The notes below the pieces were generated by a model. It searched no databases. It was not told the origin of the DNA and saw nothing but the letters and a program-made list of their open reading frames with translations. From NCBI GenBank assembly GCA_905202055.1, contig CAJKQK010000004.1, positions 1 through 64,000 on the forward strand: a stretch of DNA of 64,000 bases. The letters are read 5' to 3'. Source of the DNA: an uncultured Oxalobacter sp. GTDB lineage: Bacteria; Pseudomonadota; Gammaproteobacteria; Burkholderiales; Burkholderiaceae_D. A program made the position numbers and the translations under genes. Shown piece after piece: positions 46,696 through 55,721 of the stretch; within the stretch, counting starts at the first letter, position 1; every line of letters begins with the position of its first letter.

Positions 46696-46905
46696 ATGCA
46701 AATCAGTGCACGCAATCAGCTTGAAGGAATCGTTCGATCCATCAAGGAAGGCCCGATCAATTCAGAAGTTCAAATCGAAATCGCGCCAGAGATCATGATC
46801 ACCGCTCAAATCACGACATCTTCGGTAAAACGGCTACAACTGGCTACAGGAAAACCTGCATATGCGCTCATCAAGGCTGATTCAGTCATGGTGGGAGTGG
46901 ATTAA
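46696..46905 (+). CDS. Molbindin (single Mop/TOBE domain protein)
   Basis: 69 residues: MQISARNQLEGIVRSIKEGP, ITAQITTSSVKRLQLATGKP, AYALIKADSVMVGVD. This is a single Mop domain, whose oligomers bind molybdate or tungstate in the cytoplasm. It has a near-perfect Shine-Dalgarno (AAAGAGGAG). It stands alone; no modABC or molybdoenzyme gene is adjacent. A likely client would be a formate dehydrogenase elsewhere in the genome, which is inference. Confidence 0.9.
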   Translation: MQISARNQLEGIVRSIKEGPINSEVQIEIAPEIMITAQITTSSVKRLQLATGKPAYALIKADSVMVGVD

Positions 46906-46922
46906 CACTCCCGACGCTATGC

Positions 46923-47636
46923 TCAAGGCATACCGATTGGCCGCTCTTTTGGAGGGTCGATTTCGTAATGGGCAAGACTTTCCGCTTTTTTGGCGTGCAA
47001 TTCTTCCATTGAACTGATTGTCATGCCCAGATCACGGATCAGCCCGTCATGAACGCCGTAAACCCAACCGTGGACGGTCAGTTGCTGGCCGCGGTTCCAT
47101 GCATCCTGAACGATTGTCGTCTGGCAAACGTTGGCAACCGATTCGATAACGTTCAATTCACACAAGCGATCGTATTTCACCCGCGGAGGCAAGGTATCAC
47201 CGAGGTATTTTTCATGTTTTTGATGGACATCCTGAACATGGCGTAACCAGTTATCCGCCAGTCCGACACGTTGGCGCATCATGGCAACGTGAACACCTGA
47301 ACAATCATAATGGCCTGTCACCATAATATGGCGAACCCTGACGACATCGACAGCAAATTGCATGACGGAGAGACAGGAAAGATCGGTATAAGAAACAACA
47401 TTGGCCACATTTCTGTGCACGAAAATATCACCTGGCAACAGATTGGTAATCTGGGTCGACGGAACACGACTGTCTGAACAACCAATCCAGAAATATTTCG
47501 GCAACTGTTGTGTCACCAGACGCGAAAAGTAGGCAGGATCATCTTCAACCATTTGAGCAGCCCATTCCTTATTGCGCTCGAACAGCTGTTTCAGTTCAAT
47601 ATCCAGTGGATCGTATTCATTAAATTTATCTGGCAT
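46923..47636 (-). CDS. can: Beta-class carbonic anhydrase
   Basis: 237 residues. Interconverts CO2 and bicarbonate. Zinc ligands: Cys in FWIGCSDSRVPSTQI (about 49-63, CxDxR) and His and Cys in VTGHYDCSGVHVAM (about 105-118, HxxC). NVANVV (about 77-82) is also conserved. CO2 is made in quantity by oxalyl-CoA decarboxylation, so a role in handling it is plausible (inference). Convergent with the molbindin gene. Confidence 0.95.
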   Translation of the reverse strand: MPDKFNEYDPLDIELKQLFERNKEWAAQMVEDDPAYFSRLVTQQLPKYFWIGCSDSRVPSTQITNLLPGDIFVHRNVANVVSYTDLSCLSVMQFAVDVVRVRHIMVTGHYDCSGVHVAMMRQRVGLADNWLRHVQDVHQKHEKYLGDTLPPRVKYDRLCELNVIESVANVCQTTIVQDAWNRGQQLTVHGWVYGVHDGLIRDLGMTISSMEELHAKKAESLAHYEIDPPKERPIGMP

Positions 47637-47679
47637 GTCGGTTCTCTTGAAATTTGGAAATCGTTGTTGGCAGGTTTAA

Positions 47680-48489
47680 TCACATCAGGCTGTTTTTCAA
47701 ATCTTTTAACCACTTTTTCGCGTCCAAACCATACATTTCCCTGATTTGCACGGCGCGGGCATTTAAATCATCAATCTTCAATTCTGGGGATTTTTTGAAG
47801 GCAAGGACAACCACATTACCTTCCTTGCTCGGGGACAGACAAACAAGCTCCGCAAATGCCTTCTTCATGGCGTCTATATTTTTCTCATAGCTCGGATGGT
47901 CGCCAAATAAATTGACTGTCATCATTCCATTGAAAACAAGACATTGCTTGCATGCTGCATAAAACTCAGGGGTATCGAGAACAGGGCCTTTTGCCGTTGC
48001 ATCATATAGATCCACATGCAAAACGTCAAAGTGATTGAAGTTGCCCTCATCTTGCACGAAATTCATGGCATCCATTTCCAAAATGTCCAATCTCTCGTCA
48101 GGATCAGGTACCGAAAACATGGAATGGGAAACAGCAATCACATCCGGATTCAATTCAACGGCGGTAACAATACTATCGGGAAATTCGTGATAACAGAATT
48201 TGGTCAACGAACCGGCACCCAGCCCCAGCTGGGCAATAGCGCGTGGATTCAGATTGAAAAGCAGCCACGCCATCATTGTCCGGCTGTATTCCAGTTCAAG
48301 CCAGTTCGGCTTTCTCAAACGCATGGCACCCTGAATCCATTCTGTCCCAAAATGAAGATAGCGCACACCACCTTGTTCGGAAAGGGTAACTGGGGCGTAC
48401 CTGATTTTACGTGTCCTGGTTTTTTTTGCTCTATCGACAGGAGGTCGAAGCGACTCTTCCTTTTCAATAGACTTTCGTTTAAGAAGCAT
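47680..48489 (-). CDS. Spermidine synthase-like protein
   Basis: About 269 residues from the ATG at 48489 (MLLKRKSIEKEESLRPPVDRA); in-frame ATGs at 48543 and 48588 are possible. Spermine/spermidine synthase fold: QLGLGAGSLTKFCYHEFPDSIVTAVELNPDVIAVS (about 86-120), DEMD-like ILEMDAMNFV (about 134-143) and FDVLHVDLYDATAKGPVLDTPEFYAAC (about 151-177). The usual GGGDGG loop is GLGAGS, and the D-S/T-D-P motif is changed to DLYDA, so aminopropyl transfer is doubtful. It is likely one of the SpeE-like methyltransferase-fold proteins of unknown role. A basic N-terminal region of about 40 residues precedes it. Confidence 0.75.
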   Translation of the reverse strand: MLLKRKSIEKEESLRPPVDRAKKTRTRKIRYAPVTLSEQGGVRYLHFGTEWIQGAMRLRKPNWLELEYSRTMMAWLLFNLNPRAIAQLGLGAGSLTKFCYHEFPDSIVTAVELNPDVIAVSHSMFSVPDPDERLDILEMDAMNFVQDEGNFNHFDVLHVDLYDATAKGPVLDTPEFYAACKQCLVFNGMMTVNLFGDHPSYEKNIDAMKKAFAELVCLSPSKEGNVVVLAFKKSPELKIDDLNARAVQIREMYGLDAKKWLKDLKNSLM

Positions 48490-48671
48490 GGTTTGACCGA
48501 TGATCCGGACAAGATTCAAAACGATTCGATTATCCCGTTTCATGCATAAAAAAGCCAGCCTTAAAAATGTGTTTATGGCAATTTTCAAACAAAAAAACGT
48601 TCATTACACAGAAAAAAATATGCAGATACCGGGATAATCTTCCTGTTTTCCCGTTTCATGCAACATAAAAA

Positions 48672-48709
48672 CCAAAAAAAATGCCCTTCAAGTAAACTTG
48701 AAGGGCATT
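48672..48709 (-). terminator. Intrinsic terminator of oxc
   Basis: Stem AATGCCCTTCAAG / CTTGAAGGGCATT (48680-48709) with a 4-nt loop, and a run of T on the minus strand, about 50 bp beyond the oxc stop. Confidence 0.87.
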
Positions 48710-48757
48710 CGAACACTTTAAGTTACCGGTCGTAACCGGCAATCAAAGCTGGACTAA

Positions 48758-50464
48758 TTATTTCTTGCCAACTTTACTTACGATGTTCAGGCTCTTGATA
48801 CGGCCAGATTCAACACCAGCGTCTGGGTCGATCATAGCGTTGATCAGGCAAGGTTTGCCGGAAGCAACAGCTTCTTCCAGAGCAGCTTTCAGTTCAGCTG
48901 GGGTATTTGCAACATAGCCTTTACCACCGAAAGCTTCCATCATCATGTCATAGCGACCCTGGGTCAGACGTGTACAGGAGATAACGCCTGGTTGTGGATC
49001 AGCTTCGTTACCTTTGTAGATACCACCGTTGTTCATGATGATAACGGTAACTGGCAGGTTGTAACGGCAGATGGTTTCCAGTTCCATGCCGGAGAAACCG
49101 AATGCGCTATCGCCTTCAACAGCGATGACTGGCTTGCCGGTAACAGCAGCTGCAGCAACGCAGTAGCCCATACCAATACCCATAACACCCCAAGTACCGG
49201 AGTCAAGACGTTTACGTGGTTTCATCATGTCAACAATCATACGAGTGTTGTCCAGTGCGTTAGCACCTTCGTTAACCAGGGAAACATCCGGGTTTGCCAG
49301 CATGAAGTCACGAACAACGCCCAGGGAGTTGGAATAATTCATCATTCCAGCTGGGGTTTCAGCGGTCAGTTTGGAAGCCAGTTTGGCTTTGTTGCCGTCA
49401 ACTTTGGCTTTCAGGGCGCTGGTCCATTCAGCGTCAGCTTTTGGAGCGCCTTTCAGTGCAGCGCGCAGCAGGGAAACGCAGGACTTGATGTCACCAACAA
49501 CTGGTGCAGCGATTGGCTGGTTGCTGTCCATTTCGTTAGCCTGGATGTCGATCTGAACGTATTTCTTCAGTTCGTCGCCCCAGGTTTTTCCTTTACCGTG
49601 CTGCATCAGCCAGTTCAGACGGGCACCGATCAGGATACAAACGTCGCATTGTGCCAGTGCGAAGGCACGGGTAGCGGCAGCGGACTGTGGGTGGTTGTCA
49701 GGCAGCAAACCTTTAGCCATGCCCATTGGCAGGTAAGGAATACCGGTTTCTTCAACAAATGCGCGGATTTCGTCGTCGCATTGTGCATATGCAGCACCTT
49801 TACCCAGCATGATAACTGGACGTTTAGCGTTTTTGATCAGGTCAGCAGCGCGAGCGATAGCGTCAGCGGCTGGAATCTGTGCCGGTGCCGGATCGATTGG
49901 TTTGAAGAGCAGTTTGTTAGCTTCTTCTACGGAAATGGTCTGGCCAAACAGTTTTGCTGGCAAGTCAACGTAAACACCACCTGGACGGCCGGAAACTGCA
50001 GTGCGGACTGCACGAGCGATACCGATTGGAATGTCCTTGATGCTGTTGATACGGAAAGAAGCTTTGCAGTGTGGACGTGCAACATTCATCTGGTCCATTT
50101 CTTCGTAATCGCCCTGTTGCAGATCGACGATTTCACGTTCACTGGAACCGCTCAACAGAATCATTGGGAAGCAGTTGGTGGTTGCATGAGCCAGGGAAGT
50201 CAAACCGTTCAGGAAGCCAGGAGCAGAAACGGTCAAGCAAACGCCTGGTTTTCCTTCAATGTAACCGGCGATAGAAGCTGCGTAGCCTGCGTGTTGTTCA
50301 TGACGGAAGCTGTAAAAACGCTGACCGTCATCTTGCCACAGACGTGCCAGGTTCGTGATAGGAATGCCGACAACACCATACATGGTATCGATGTCATTCA
50401 TTTTCAAGGCATCGATCAAAACATGAAAGCCATCAGTCAACTCTACATTGTCGTCGTTACTCAT
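48758..50464 (-). CDS. oxc: Oxalyl-CoA decarboxylase
   Basis: 568 residues, the length of the O. formigenes enzyme, which I recall as nearly identical apart from scattered conservative changes. ThDP-dependent; turns oxalyl-CoA into formyl-CoA and CO2, consuming a proton. Counting places the ThDP-activating Glu56 (FRHEQHAG), Tyr120-Glu121 ([10 protein letters not shown]) and Ser553 and Arg555 (VESGRIKS) exactly. The cofactor motif is GDSAFGFS and MNNGG follows. Codon use appears strongly biased, as for a very abundant protein. AAAGG lies 8 nt before the ATG. It is monocistronic, with a terminator downstream and an array of palindromes upstream. frc is not adjacent. Confidence 0.98.
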   Translation of the reverse strand: MSNDDNVELTDGFHVLIDALKMNDIDTMYGVVGIPITNLARLWQDDGQRFYSFRHEQHAGYAASIAGYIEGKPGVCLTVSAPGFLNGLTSLAHATTNCFPMILLSGSSEREIVDLQQGDYEEMDQMNVARPHCKASFRINSIKDIPIGIARAVRTAVSGRPGGVYVDLPAKLFGQTISVEEANKLLFKPIDPAPAQIPAADAIARAADLIKNAKRPVIMLGKGAAYAQCDDEIRAFVEETGIPYLPMGMAKGLLPDNHPQSAAATRAFALAQCDVCILIGARLNWLMQHGKGKTWGDELKKYVQIDIQANEMDSNQPIAAPVVGDIKSCVSLLRAALKGAPKADAEWTSALKAKVDGNKAKLASKLTAETPAGMMNYSNSLGVVRDFMLANPDVSLVNEGANALDNTRMIVDMMKPRKRLDSGTWGVMGIGMGYCVAAAAVTGKPVIAVEGDSAFGFSGMELETICRYNLPVTVIIMNNGGIYKGNEADPQPGVISCTRLTQGRYDMMMEAFGGKGYVANTPAELKAALEEAVASGKPCLINAMIDPDAGVESGRIKSLNIVSKVGKK

Positions 50465-50470
50465 GAGTAA
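50457..50470. promoter_or_regulatory. Perfect palindrome over the oxc start codon
   Basis: TTACTCATGAGTAA is a perfect 14-bp inverted repeat spanning the oxc ATG. It may be chance, an operator, or an mRNA structure at the start codon. Confidence 0.35.
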
Positions 50471-50518
50471 TACCTTTCTTTGGTTGGTTTTGATAAACGT
50501 TGTTTAACGTCAATTCCG

Positions 50519-50532
50519 AGTATGCCGCATAC
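50519..50532 (-). promoter_or_regulatory. Candidate oxc -10 box within an inverted repeat
   Basis: On the minus strand CATACT (50519-50524) is a 4-of-6 match to TATAAT. Its centre is 33 bp from the centre of the nearest FNR-like site, near the 32 bp expected for a class II activated promoter. The box overlaps a perfect inverted repeat GTATGC-C-GCATAC (50520-50532). Confidence 0.4.
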
Positions 50533-50547
50533 CCTTCAAAAATCCCG

Positions 50548-50633
50548 TTGACCTAGGTCAATTTGGCCTCATTGACATAAGTCAATTCGACTTCATTGAC
50601 CTAGATCAATCCGGCAAAGTTGATTCAGGTCAA
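50548..50633. promoter_or_regulatory. Four FNR/CRP-like palindromes at exact 24-bp spacing upstream of oxc
   Basis: Sites: TTGACCTAGGTCAA (50548-50561), TTGACATAAGTCAA (50572-50585), TTGACCTAGATCAA (50596-50609), TTGATTCAGGTCAA (50620-50633). Each is 14 bp with the TTGA-N6-TCAA frame of FNR/Anr-type boxes (classical TTGAT-N4-ATCAA). All three spacers are 10 bp and the first two resemble each other. The nearest site is 84 bp before the oxc ATG. Confidence 0.8.
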
Positions 50634-50959
50634 TTTAAGTAAATCCGTCCTGAAGATAAAAGAAAGTGACCGGAAAAATTCTCTCTCGAAAAATTATCCC
50701 GAAAGCAATAAAAAACCCTATATTCATTGCATTACATCCATTCCTGAACAGGGACCCATGATTGAAATAAAGTGAGTGAACCGGATTTCAAACCACTTGA
50801 AATCTTCACAGATACCCGATACAGCACAGGCCGGGAACAACATGTGCCATCTATATGCGACCGAAATTTTCACGACTGCCAGCGAAGTTATGTCTGATTG
50901 TACAGAACAGACTTCAGGGCAAAAAAGTGTATCGGACGATGGTACAGATTTTTCTACTA
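50634..50959. other. Intergenic region between the oxc operator array and the PAP2 gene
   Basis: No supported gene on either strand. I see no terminator for the PAP2 gene, whose transcript could run towards the oxc promoter. Confidence 0.4.
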
Positions 50960-51529
50960 TTATTGATAGCGTCTTTTCAGGCAGGAAAGAACGTTGTTCG
51001 CCAGCCACGCGCTCAATGCACCGATAGCGAACCCGGACAAAACGTCAAACGGGAAATGCATTCCCAGATTGATCCGCGACAGACCGACCCATACTATATA
51101 TACGAGCAATATTACCTTCAGAACGAGTCTGTTCGTCCTTATCCAGAAAGTGGCGGCGATCAGCATGGCAAAAGCCGAATGGCCACTTGGAAAACTGTAG
51201 GGAGAATCGGGAATTTCCCAGGAATGAACGACATATGAGCCAAATACAACTGAAGGTCTGGGCATATGCAATCCGAACTTCAGGGCTGTTACAAGGATGC
51301 CTGTGATGATATAGCCAAGCACAAGCAAAAACACTATTTCGGATATCTGTATTTTTCTGACCCCGGGGATGACAATTTTTCGCAAAGGGAAAAACATTCC
51401 TGCCACCAGAAAAAGAGGGATCACCCAGAACATATTGAAAAAATTGCCCAGCACTGTTCCTACATTCATAAAAACGTCGAGGGCCGGATATCGGTATTGG
51501 TTGATGATACAAAAAAGAAAATTATTCAT
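50960..51529 (-). CDS. PAP2-family membrane phosphatase
   Basis: 189 residues with about five helices. The three-part phosphatase motif is complete: KFGLHMPRP (about 84-92, KX6RP), SFPSGHSAF (about 112-120, PSGH) and SRINLGMHFPFDV (about 151-163, SRX5HX3D). Members act on undecaprenyl pyrophosphate, phosphatidylglycerol phosphate or lipid A phosphates, with the active site on the periplasmic side; the substrate is not decidable. Same strand as oxc, 496 bp upstream of its start. Confidence 0.9.
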   Translation of the reverse strand: MNNFLFCIINQYRYPALDVFMNVGTVLGNFFNMFWVIPLFLVAGMFFPLRKIVIPGVRKIQISEIVFLLVLGYIITGILVTALKFGLHMPRPSVVFGSYVVHSWEIPDSPYSFPSGHSAFAMLIAATFWIRTNRLVLKVILLVYIVWVGLSRINLGMHFPFDVLSGFAIGALSAWLANNVLSCLKRRYQ

Positions 51530-51761
51530 TGGCCTGCAGCTTGTCTTTCCTGAACCGGTTTTAAATGATCCGAAACAGTTTTAATTAATATGTCCAAACG
51601 ACCGGATATCGTTTTTTTTGATTTTGATATAGTCAAAACGACAGTTTCAGGGCAAAGGATCCATATAATCAATAAACTGAAAAAATTTAAAAATTACAGA
51701 AGCCGCCTATCAAACTCATTGTCTGCAAGGCTTGTCTGATGCTATAGTAGTCAGTTCGGTG

Positions 51762-51835
51762 TCCCCGTAGTTCAATGGATAGAACGAGTTCCTCCTAAGA
51801 ATTAGATGTCGGTTCGATTCCGGCCGGGGATACCA
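51762..51835 (+). tRNA. tRNA-Arg (anticodon CCU)
   Basis: 74 nt with encoded CCA. The acceptor GTCCCCG pairs with CGGGGAT, including a G-U first pair. Anticodon stem AGTTC/GAATT with loop CTCCTAA (anticodon 51794-51796); T arm GTCGGTTCGATTCCGGC. It reads the rare AGG codon. Confidence 0.93.
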
Positions 51836-52066
51836 GTCACCCACACCACCCTGCTCCTGTGTTTGACATCGTCCGCATCGTCCATGCATTTTAAGCAGCA
51901 ACAGTTACATATCTTCAGCGCTTTCCGACAGGATGATAAACATATCCGCTCAGGAACCTTATGACGCTTGTTGACTCGTGCATATATTCTCCGGACTATA
52001 TCTGCAAAATAGTTGCCGTTACAATACCGTTCTTATCCGTTCGTTACGATTACAGTTTAATACACT

Positions 52067-53980
52067 ATGGCTCTTATTACGCTTTCAGACGCTCAACTCG
52101 CTTTCGGTCATTTCCCTATGCTGGACCACGCGGAATTTTCCCTTGAAGAAGGTGAAAAGGTGGGCCTGATCGGACGCAATGGCACAGGAAAATCCTCGTT
52201 GCTTCAAATTCTCGCCGGAAAAGCGCAACTGGACGACGGCATTTTACAGATACAAGGCGGCTTGCAAATTGCCTACGTGGAGCAGGAACCTTATTTTCCA
52301 CCGGAACAAACCGTTTATGAAGCGGTTGCTTCCGGATTATCCGACATTCAGAAACTGCTGGCGGAGTATGAAACGCTGACAGGCACTCTCGGTCAGGATG
52401 ACGATTTTAAAACACTTGAACAACTTCATGAAGTACAGGTGCGTCTTGACGCCACGGATGCATGGAATCTGAACAACCGGGTCGAAACCATTTTAAACCG
52501 CTTATCACTGAATAAAACAGATAAAGTCGGAACCCTTTCGGGTGGTTTGCACAAGAGAGTCGCGCTGGCACAAGGTCTTGTCCGTTCACCAGACGTCCTC
52601 ATCCTTGATGAACCGACTAACCATCTCGATTTTGAATCGATTCTCTGGCTTGAAGAATTGCTGAAAGAATTTCGCGGCAGCCTGATTTTCATTACGCACG
52701 ACCGCCGTTTTCTGGATCATATCGCGACCCGCATTGTCGAACTCGACCGTGGAAAGCTCTTGTCGTTTCCAGGTAATTTCAGCAGTTATAAAACCACCAA
52801 GGCGGAACAGCTGGCTGTTGAAGAAGTGGAAAATGCCAAGTTCGACAAATTTCTGGCTCAGGAAGAAGTCTGGATCAGAAAAGGCGTCGAAGCGCGTCGA
52901 ACCCGCAACGAAGGACGTGTCCGCAGACTGGAGGCATTGCGCAATACCCGCACTGCCCGCCGTGAACATCAGGGACAGGTAAAGATGGATGTATCCCTTG
53001 GTGAACGCTCGGGAAAGCTGGTCACTGAGTTGACGGATGTATCGAAGTCTTTTGGCGACAAGACTATTGTGAAAGGGTTTTCCGAAACCATTCTTCGGGG
53101 CGACAAGATCGGTATTATCGGCCCCAACGGCATCGGTAAAACGACGCTTTTGAAAATGATTCTCGGGGAACTCGCTCCCGATTCAGGCAATATCCGTCTG
53201 GGCACAAAACTTCAAATCGCTTATTTCGACCAGATGCGCGCACAACTGGATGACGAAGCCAGCCTCACAGATACGATTTCGCCCGGAAGTGAATGGGTTC
53301 AGATCGGTGAACAAAAGAAACACGTGATGAGTTATCTCTCCGATTTTCTTTTCACTCCCGAACGCGCGAGATCGCCTGTAAAGTCCCTGTCAGGCGGAGA
53401 AAGAAACCGGCTTTTGCTGGCTCGTCTTTTCGCGCGCCCCGCCAATGTTCTGGTTCTGGATGAGCCCACAAACGATCTCGATATCGATACACTGGAATTG
53501 CTGGAAGAGCTGCTGGAAGAATACAGCGGAACGGTTTTCCTCGTCAGCCATGACCGCGCCTTTCTCGACAATGTCGTCACACAGGTCATTGCAGCCGAAG
53601 GAAATGGCATCTGGCGTGAATATATCGGCGGCTATAGTGACTGGGAAAAACAGCGTCCGGCCCCGATCATTGACGAACCTGCCGAAAAGGCAGCGGCAAA
53701 AGAACCCCCGGCACCGGCTGCAAAAAAAGAAATGTCCGGCACGGCAAGACGGAAAAAACTGAGCTACAAGGATCAGCGCGAACTGGACGAACTTCCGGGC
53801 AAAATCTCAGCCCTTGAAAATGAACAAAGCCTGATTTCCTCACGCCTGAACGACCCGGAGCTTTATAAAGAAGATGCATCCGAAGGCAAACGACTTAATG
53901 AACGCTTTGTCGAAATTGAGGAAGAGCTGATGAATTGCATGATCCGCTGGGAAGAACTCGAAGCCAAAACAAGAGACTGA
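52067..53980 (+). CDS. uup: ABC-F ATPase Uup
   Basis: 637 residues, two ABC cassettes and no membrane part. First cassette: Walker A GLIGRNGTGKSSLL (about 33-46), signature LSGGLHKRVALA, Walker B VLILDEPTNHLDFESI. Second: GIIGPNGIGKTTLL, SLSGGERNRLLLA, VLVLDEPTNDLDIDTL. An ABC-F linker lies between, and a charged coiled-coil tail (about 565-637, RELDELPGKISALENEQ) follows a Pro/Ala-rich stretch, as in Uup. ABC-F proteins act on the ribosome; Uup also affects transposon excision and replication intermediates. Convergent with murJ, 5 bp between stops. Confidence 0.92.
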   Translation: MALITLSDAQLAFGHFPMLDHAEFSLEEGEKVGLIGRNGTGKSSLLQILAGKAQLDDGILQIQGGLQIAYVEQEPYFPPEQTVYEAVASGLSDIQKLLAEYETLTGTLGQDDDFKTLEQLHEVQVRLDATDAWNLNNRVETILNRLSLNKTDKVGTLSGGLHKRVALAQGLVRSPDVLILDEPTNHLDFESILWLEELLKEFRGSLIFITHDRRFLDHIATRIVELDRGKLLSFPGNFSSYKTTKAEQLAVEEVENAKFDKFLAQEEVWIRKGVEARRTRNEGRVRRLEALRNTRTARREHQGQVKMDVSLGERSGKLVTELTDVSKSFGDKTIVKGFSETILRGDKIGIIGPNGIGKTTLLKMILGELAPDSGNIRLGTKLQIAYFDQMRAQLDDEASLTDTISPGSEWVQIGEQKKHVMSYLSDFLFTPERARSPVKSLSGGERNRLLLARLFARPANVLVLDEPTNDLDIDTLELLEELLEEYSGTVFLVSHDRAFLDNVVTQVIAAEGNGIWREYIGGYSDWEKQRPAPIIDEPAEKAAAKEPPAPAAKKEMSGTARRKKLSYKDQRELDELPGKISALENEQSLISSRLNDPELYKEDASEGKRLNERFVEIEEELMNCMIRWEELEAKTRD

Positions 53981-53985
53981 CGAAT

Positions 53986-55536
53986 CTATTGGGCAATCCG
54001 GCGAAAATGATGTATCCGGAACCCCAGCAGCAAGAGTGCGCCGAAATAAACGACACCACATACGATCATCACGATGGCAAGCGCACCCATTCTATAGAAT
54101 GGGTGCGCTTGCATCCCTGTCCAGTCGAAATAGCTGGCCGACCAGATCGACGCGACAGCCAGGAGAACCAGCGCGACGGCCAGCTTCAGAAAAAAGATTT
54201 TCCATCCTTTTTCCGGCTGGTAAATCCCCTTCTTGCGGAGCATGTAAAACAGAATAGCGGCATTGCCGCAGGCTCCAATCCCGATCGATAGCGCGAGACC
54301 GGCATGGGCGAAAAGAGGCACAAAAAGCAGGTTCATCAGCTGTGTCAGAATCAGAACGAATACTGCAATTTTGACGGGTGTCCTGATATCCTGCTTTGCA
54401 TAAAAACCCGGCGCAAGAATCCGCACGACAATCAGGCCAATCAAACCAACACCATAAGCAATGACGGCGTAAGCCGTCATGTCGACGTCCACTGCATTAA
54501 ACTTCCCGTAATTGAACAGGGTTGCCGTAAAAGGAACTGCCAGTGTCATCAGCATAATCGATGCCGGCATTGCCAGCAAAAACGTCAGCCGAAGTCCCCA
54601 GTCCATAAGAGAAGAATATTCCCTGTCATCATTATTGGCATGCGCTTTTGACAGGCTTGGCAATAATATCGTGCCCAAAGCGATACCCAGCAACGCATTG
54701 GGAAATTCCATCAGGCGGTCTGCATACGAAATCCATGACACGCTGCCATGAACCAGTCTCGATGCGATATTGGTATTGATCATCAAACTGACCTGCGCAA
54801 CCGAAACAGCGAAAACAGCAGGAACCATTTGTCTGATGATCCGCTGAACACCAGCATCTTTAAAAACCTCGACAAAATTAAACGATATGCGCGGCAACAT
54901 TCCGATTTTCTTCAATGCCGGAATCTGGATCGCCAGTTGCAACAGACCGCCGACAAATACGGCCCCGGCCAATGCCAGCACGGGTTGCGACAAATAAGGT
55001 GCGACAAACAGGGAAGCGATAATGAACGTCACGTTCAGCAGTACTGGCGTGATGGCCGGAATTCGAAATTCACGCCAAGTATTCAGGACACCGCCAGCCA
55101 AGGCGACCATAGACATGAAAAGAATGTAGGGAAACATGATCCGCGTCATCAACACGGATAGTCCGAAAATTTCAGAATTGCCATCCAGACCTGTCGCAAC
55201 CAGCCAGACAACGCCCGGCGCAGCGACAATTCCGGCAATAGTAATCAATAGCAGCGTCCACATGAGCGCTGTCGCCACTTTGTCGATCAGCTCTTTTGCG
55301 GGATCTGTTCCTTTTTTATTGGCATATTCAGCCAGAATCGGAACGAATGCCTGCGAAAAAGCGCCTTCCGCAAAAAGCCGTCTTAATAAATTCGGTATCC
55401 GGAATGCGACAAAAAACGCATCGGTAAAACCCGATGCACCGAAAGCGCGTGCGATCAGAAGCTCCCGCACCAATCCGGTTATACGCGAGAGCATGGTCAT
55501 GCCCGAAATGGTCAACAATGTTCTAAGCAAATTCAT
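53986..55536 (-). CDS. murJ: Lipid II flippase MurJ
   Basis: 516 residues, 14 helices expected. It moves lipid II to the periplasmic face for peptidoglycan synthesis. Marks: TMLSRITGLVRELLIARAFGASGFTDAFFVAFRIPNLLRRLFAEGAFSQAFVPI (about 13-66, including the essential Arg cluster), LIFPYILFMS-type MFPYILFMSMVALAGGVLNT (about 123-142), and YADRLMEFPNALLGIALGTILLPSLSKAHA. Near its 3' end it contains a perfect 36-bp palindrome (54077-54112), encoding part of the loop before the last helix. Confidence 0.95.
   Translation of the reverse strand: MNLLRTLLTISGMTMLSRITGLVRELLIARAFGASGFTDAFFVAFRIPNLLRRLFAEGAFSQAFVPILAEYANKKGTDPAKELIDKVATALMWTLLLITIAGIVAAPGVVWLVATGLDGNSEIFGLSVLMTRIMFPYILFMSMVALAGGVLNTWREFRIPAITPVLLNVTFIIASLFVAPYLSQPVLALAGAVFVGGLLQLAIQIPALKKIGMLPRISFNFVEVFKDAGVQRIIRQMVPAVFAVSVAQVSLMINTNIASRLVHGSVSWISYADRLMEFPNALLGIALGTILLPSLSKAHANNDDREYSSLMDWGLRLTFLLAMPASIMLMTLAVPFTATLFNYGKFNAVDVDMTAYAVIAYGVGLIGLIVVRILAPGFYAKQDIRTPVKIAVFVLILTQLMNLLFVPLFAHAGLALSIGIGACGNAAILFYMLRKKGIYQPEKGWKIFFLKLAVALVLLAVASIWSASYFDWTGMQAHPFYRMGALAIVMIVCGVVYFGALLLLGFRIHHFRRIAQ
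54077..54112. repeat. Perfect 36-bp palindrome inside murJ
   Basis: Left arm GCAAGCGCACCCATTCTA (54077-54094) and right arm TAGAATGGGTGCGCTTGC (54095-54112) are exact reverse complements with no spacer. Read on either strand it encodes the same peptide QAHPFYRMGALA. Confidence 0.9.
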
Positions 55537-55721
55537 GTTGCCGCATTATAGCCCTCAAGCGAAGCTGATATACTCATTATCGCTTTATTTTTAAAGAGTT
55601 GGAGAAACATCAAACGGTCATCCCCTTTGACGAAGACTCCAAGCCACTGTATAATTTGACGTTTTCCAGTTTCACCCCCTGAATTTTCAGGATTTTTCAC
55701 ACATTTATTGATGGAGTTTCC

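Noticed and set aside
48992..50470. 492-codon open frame antisense to oxc
   Set aside because: It mirrors the biased codons of oxc and has no family features; long antisense frames are common opposite highly biased genes.
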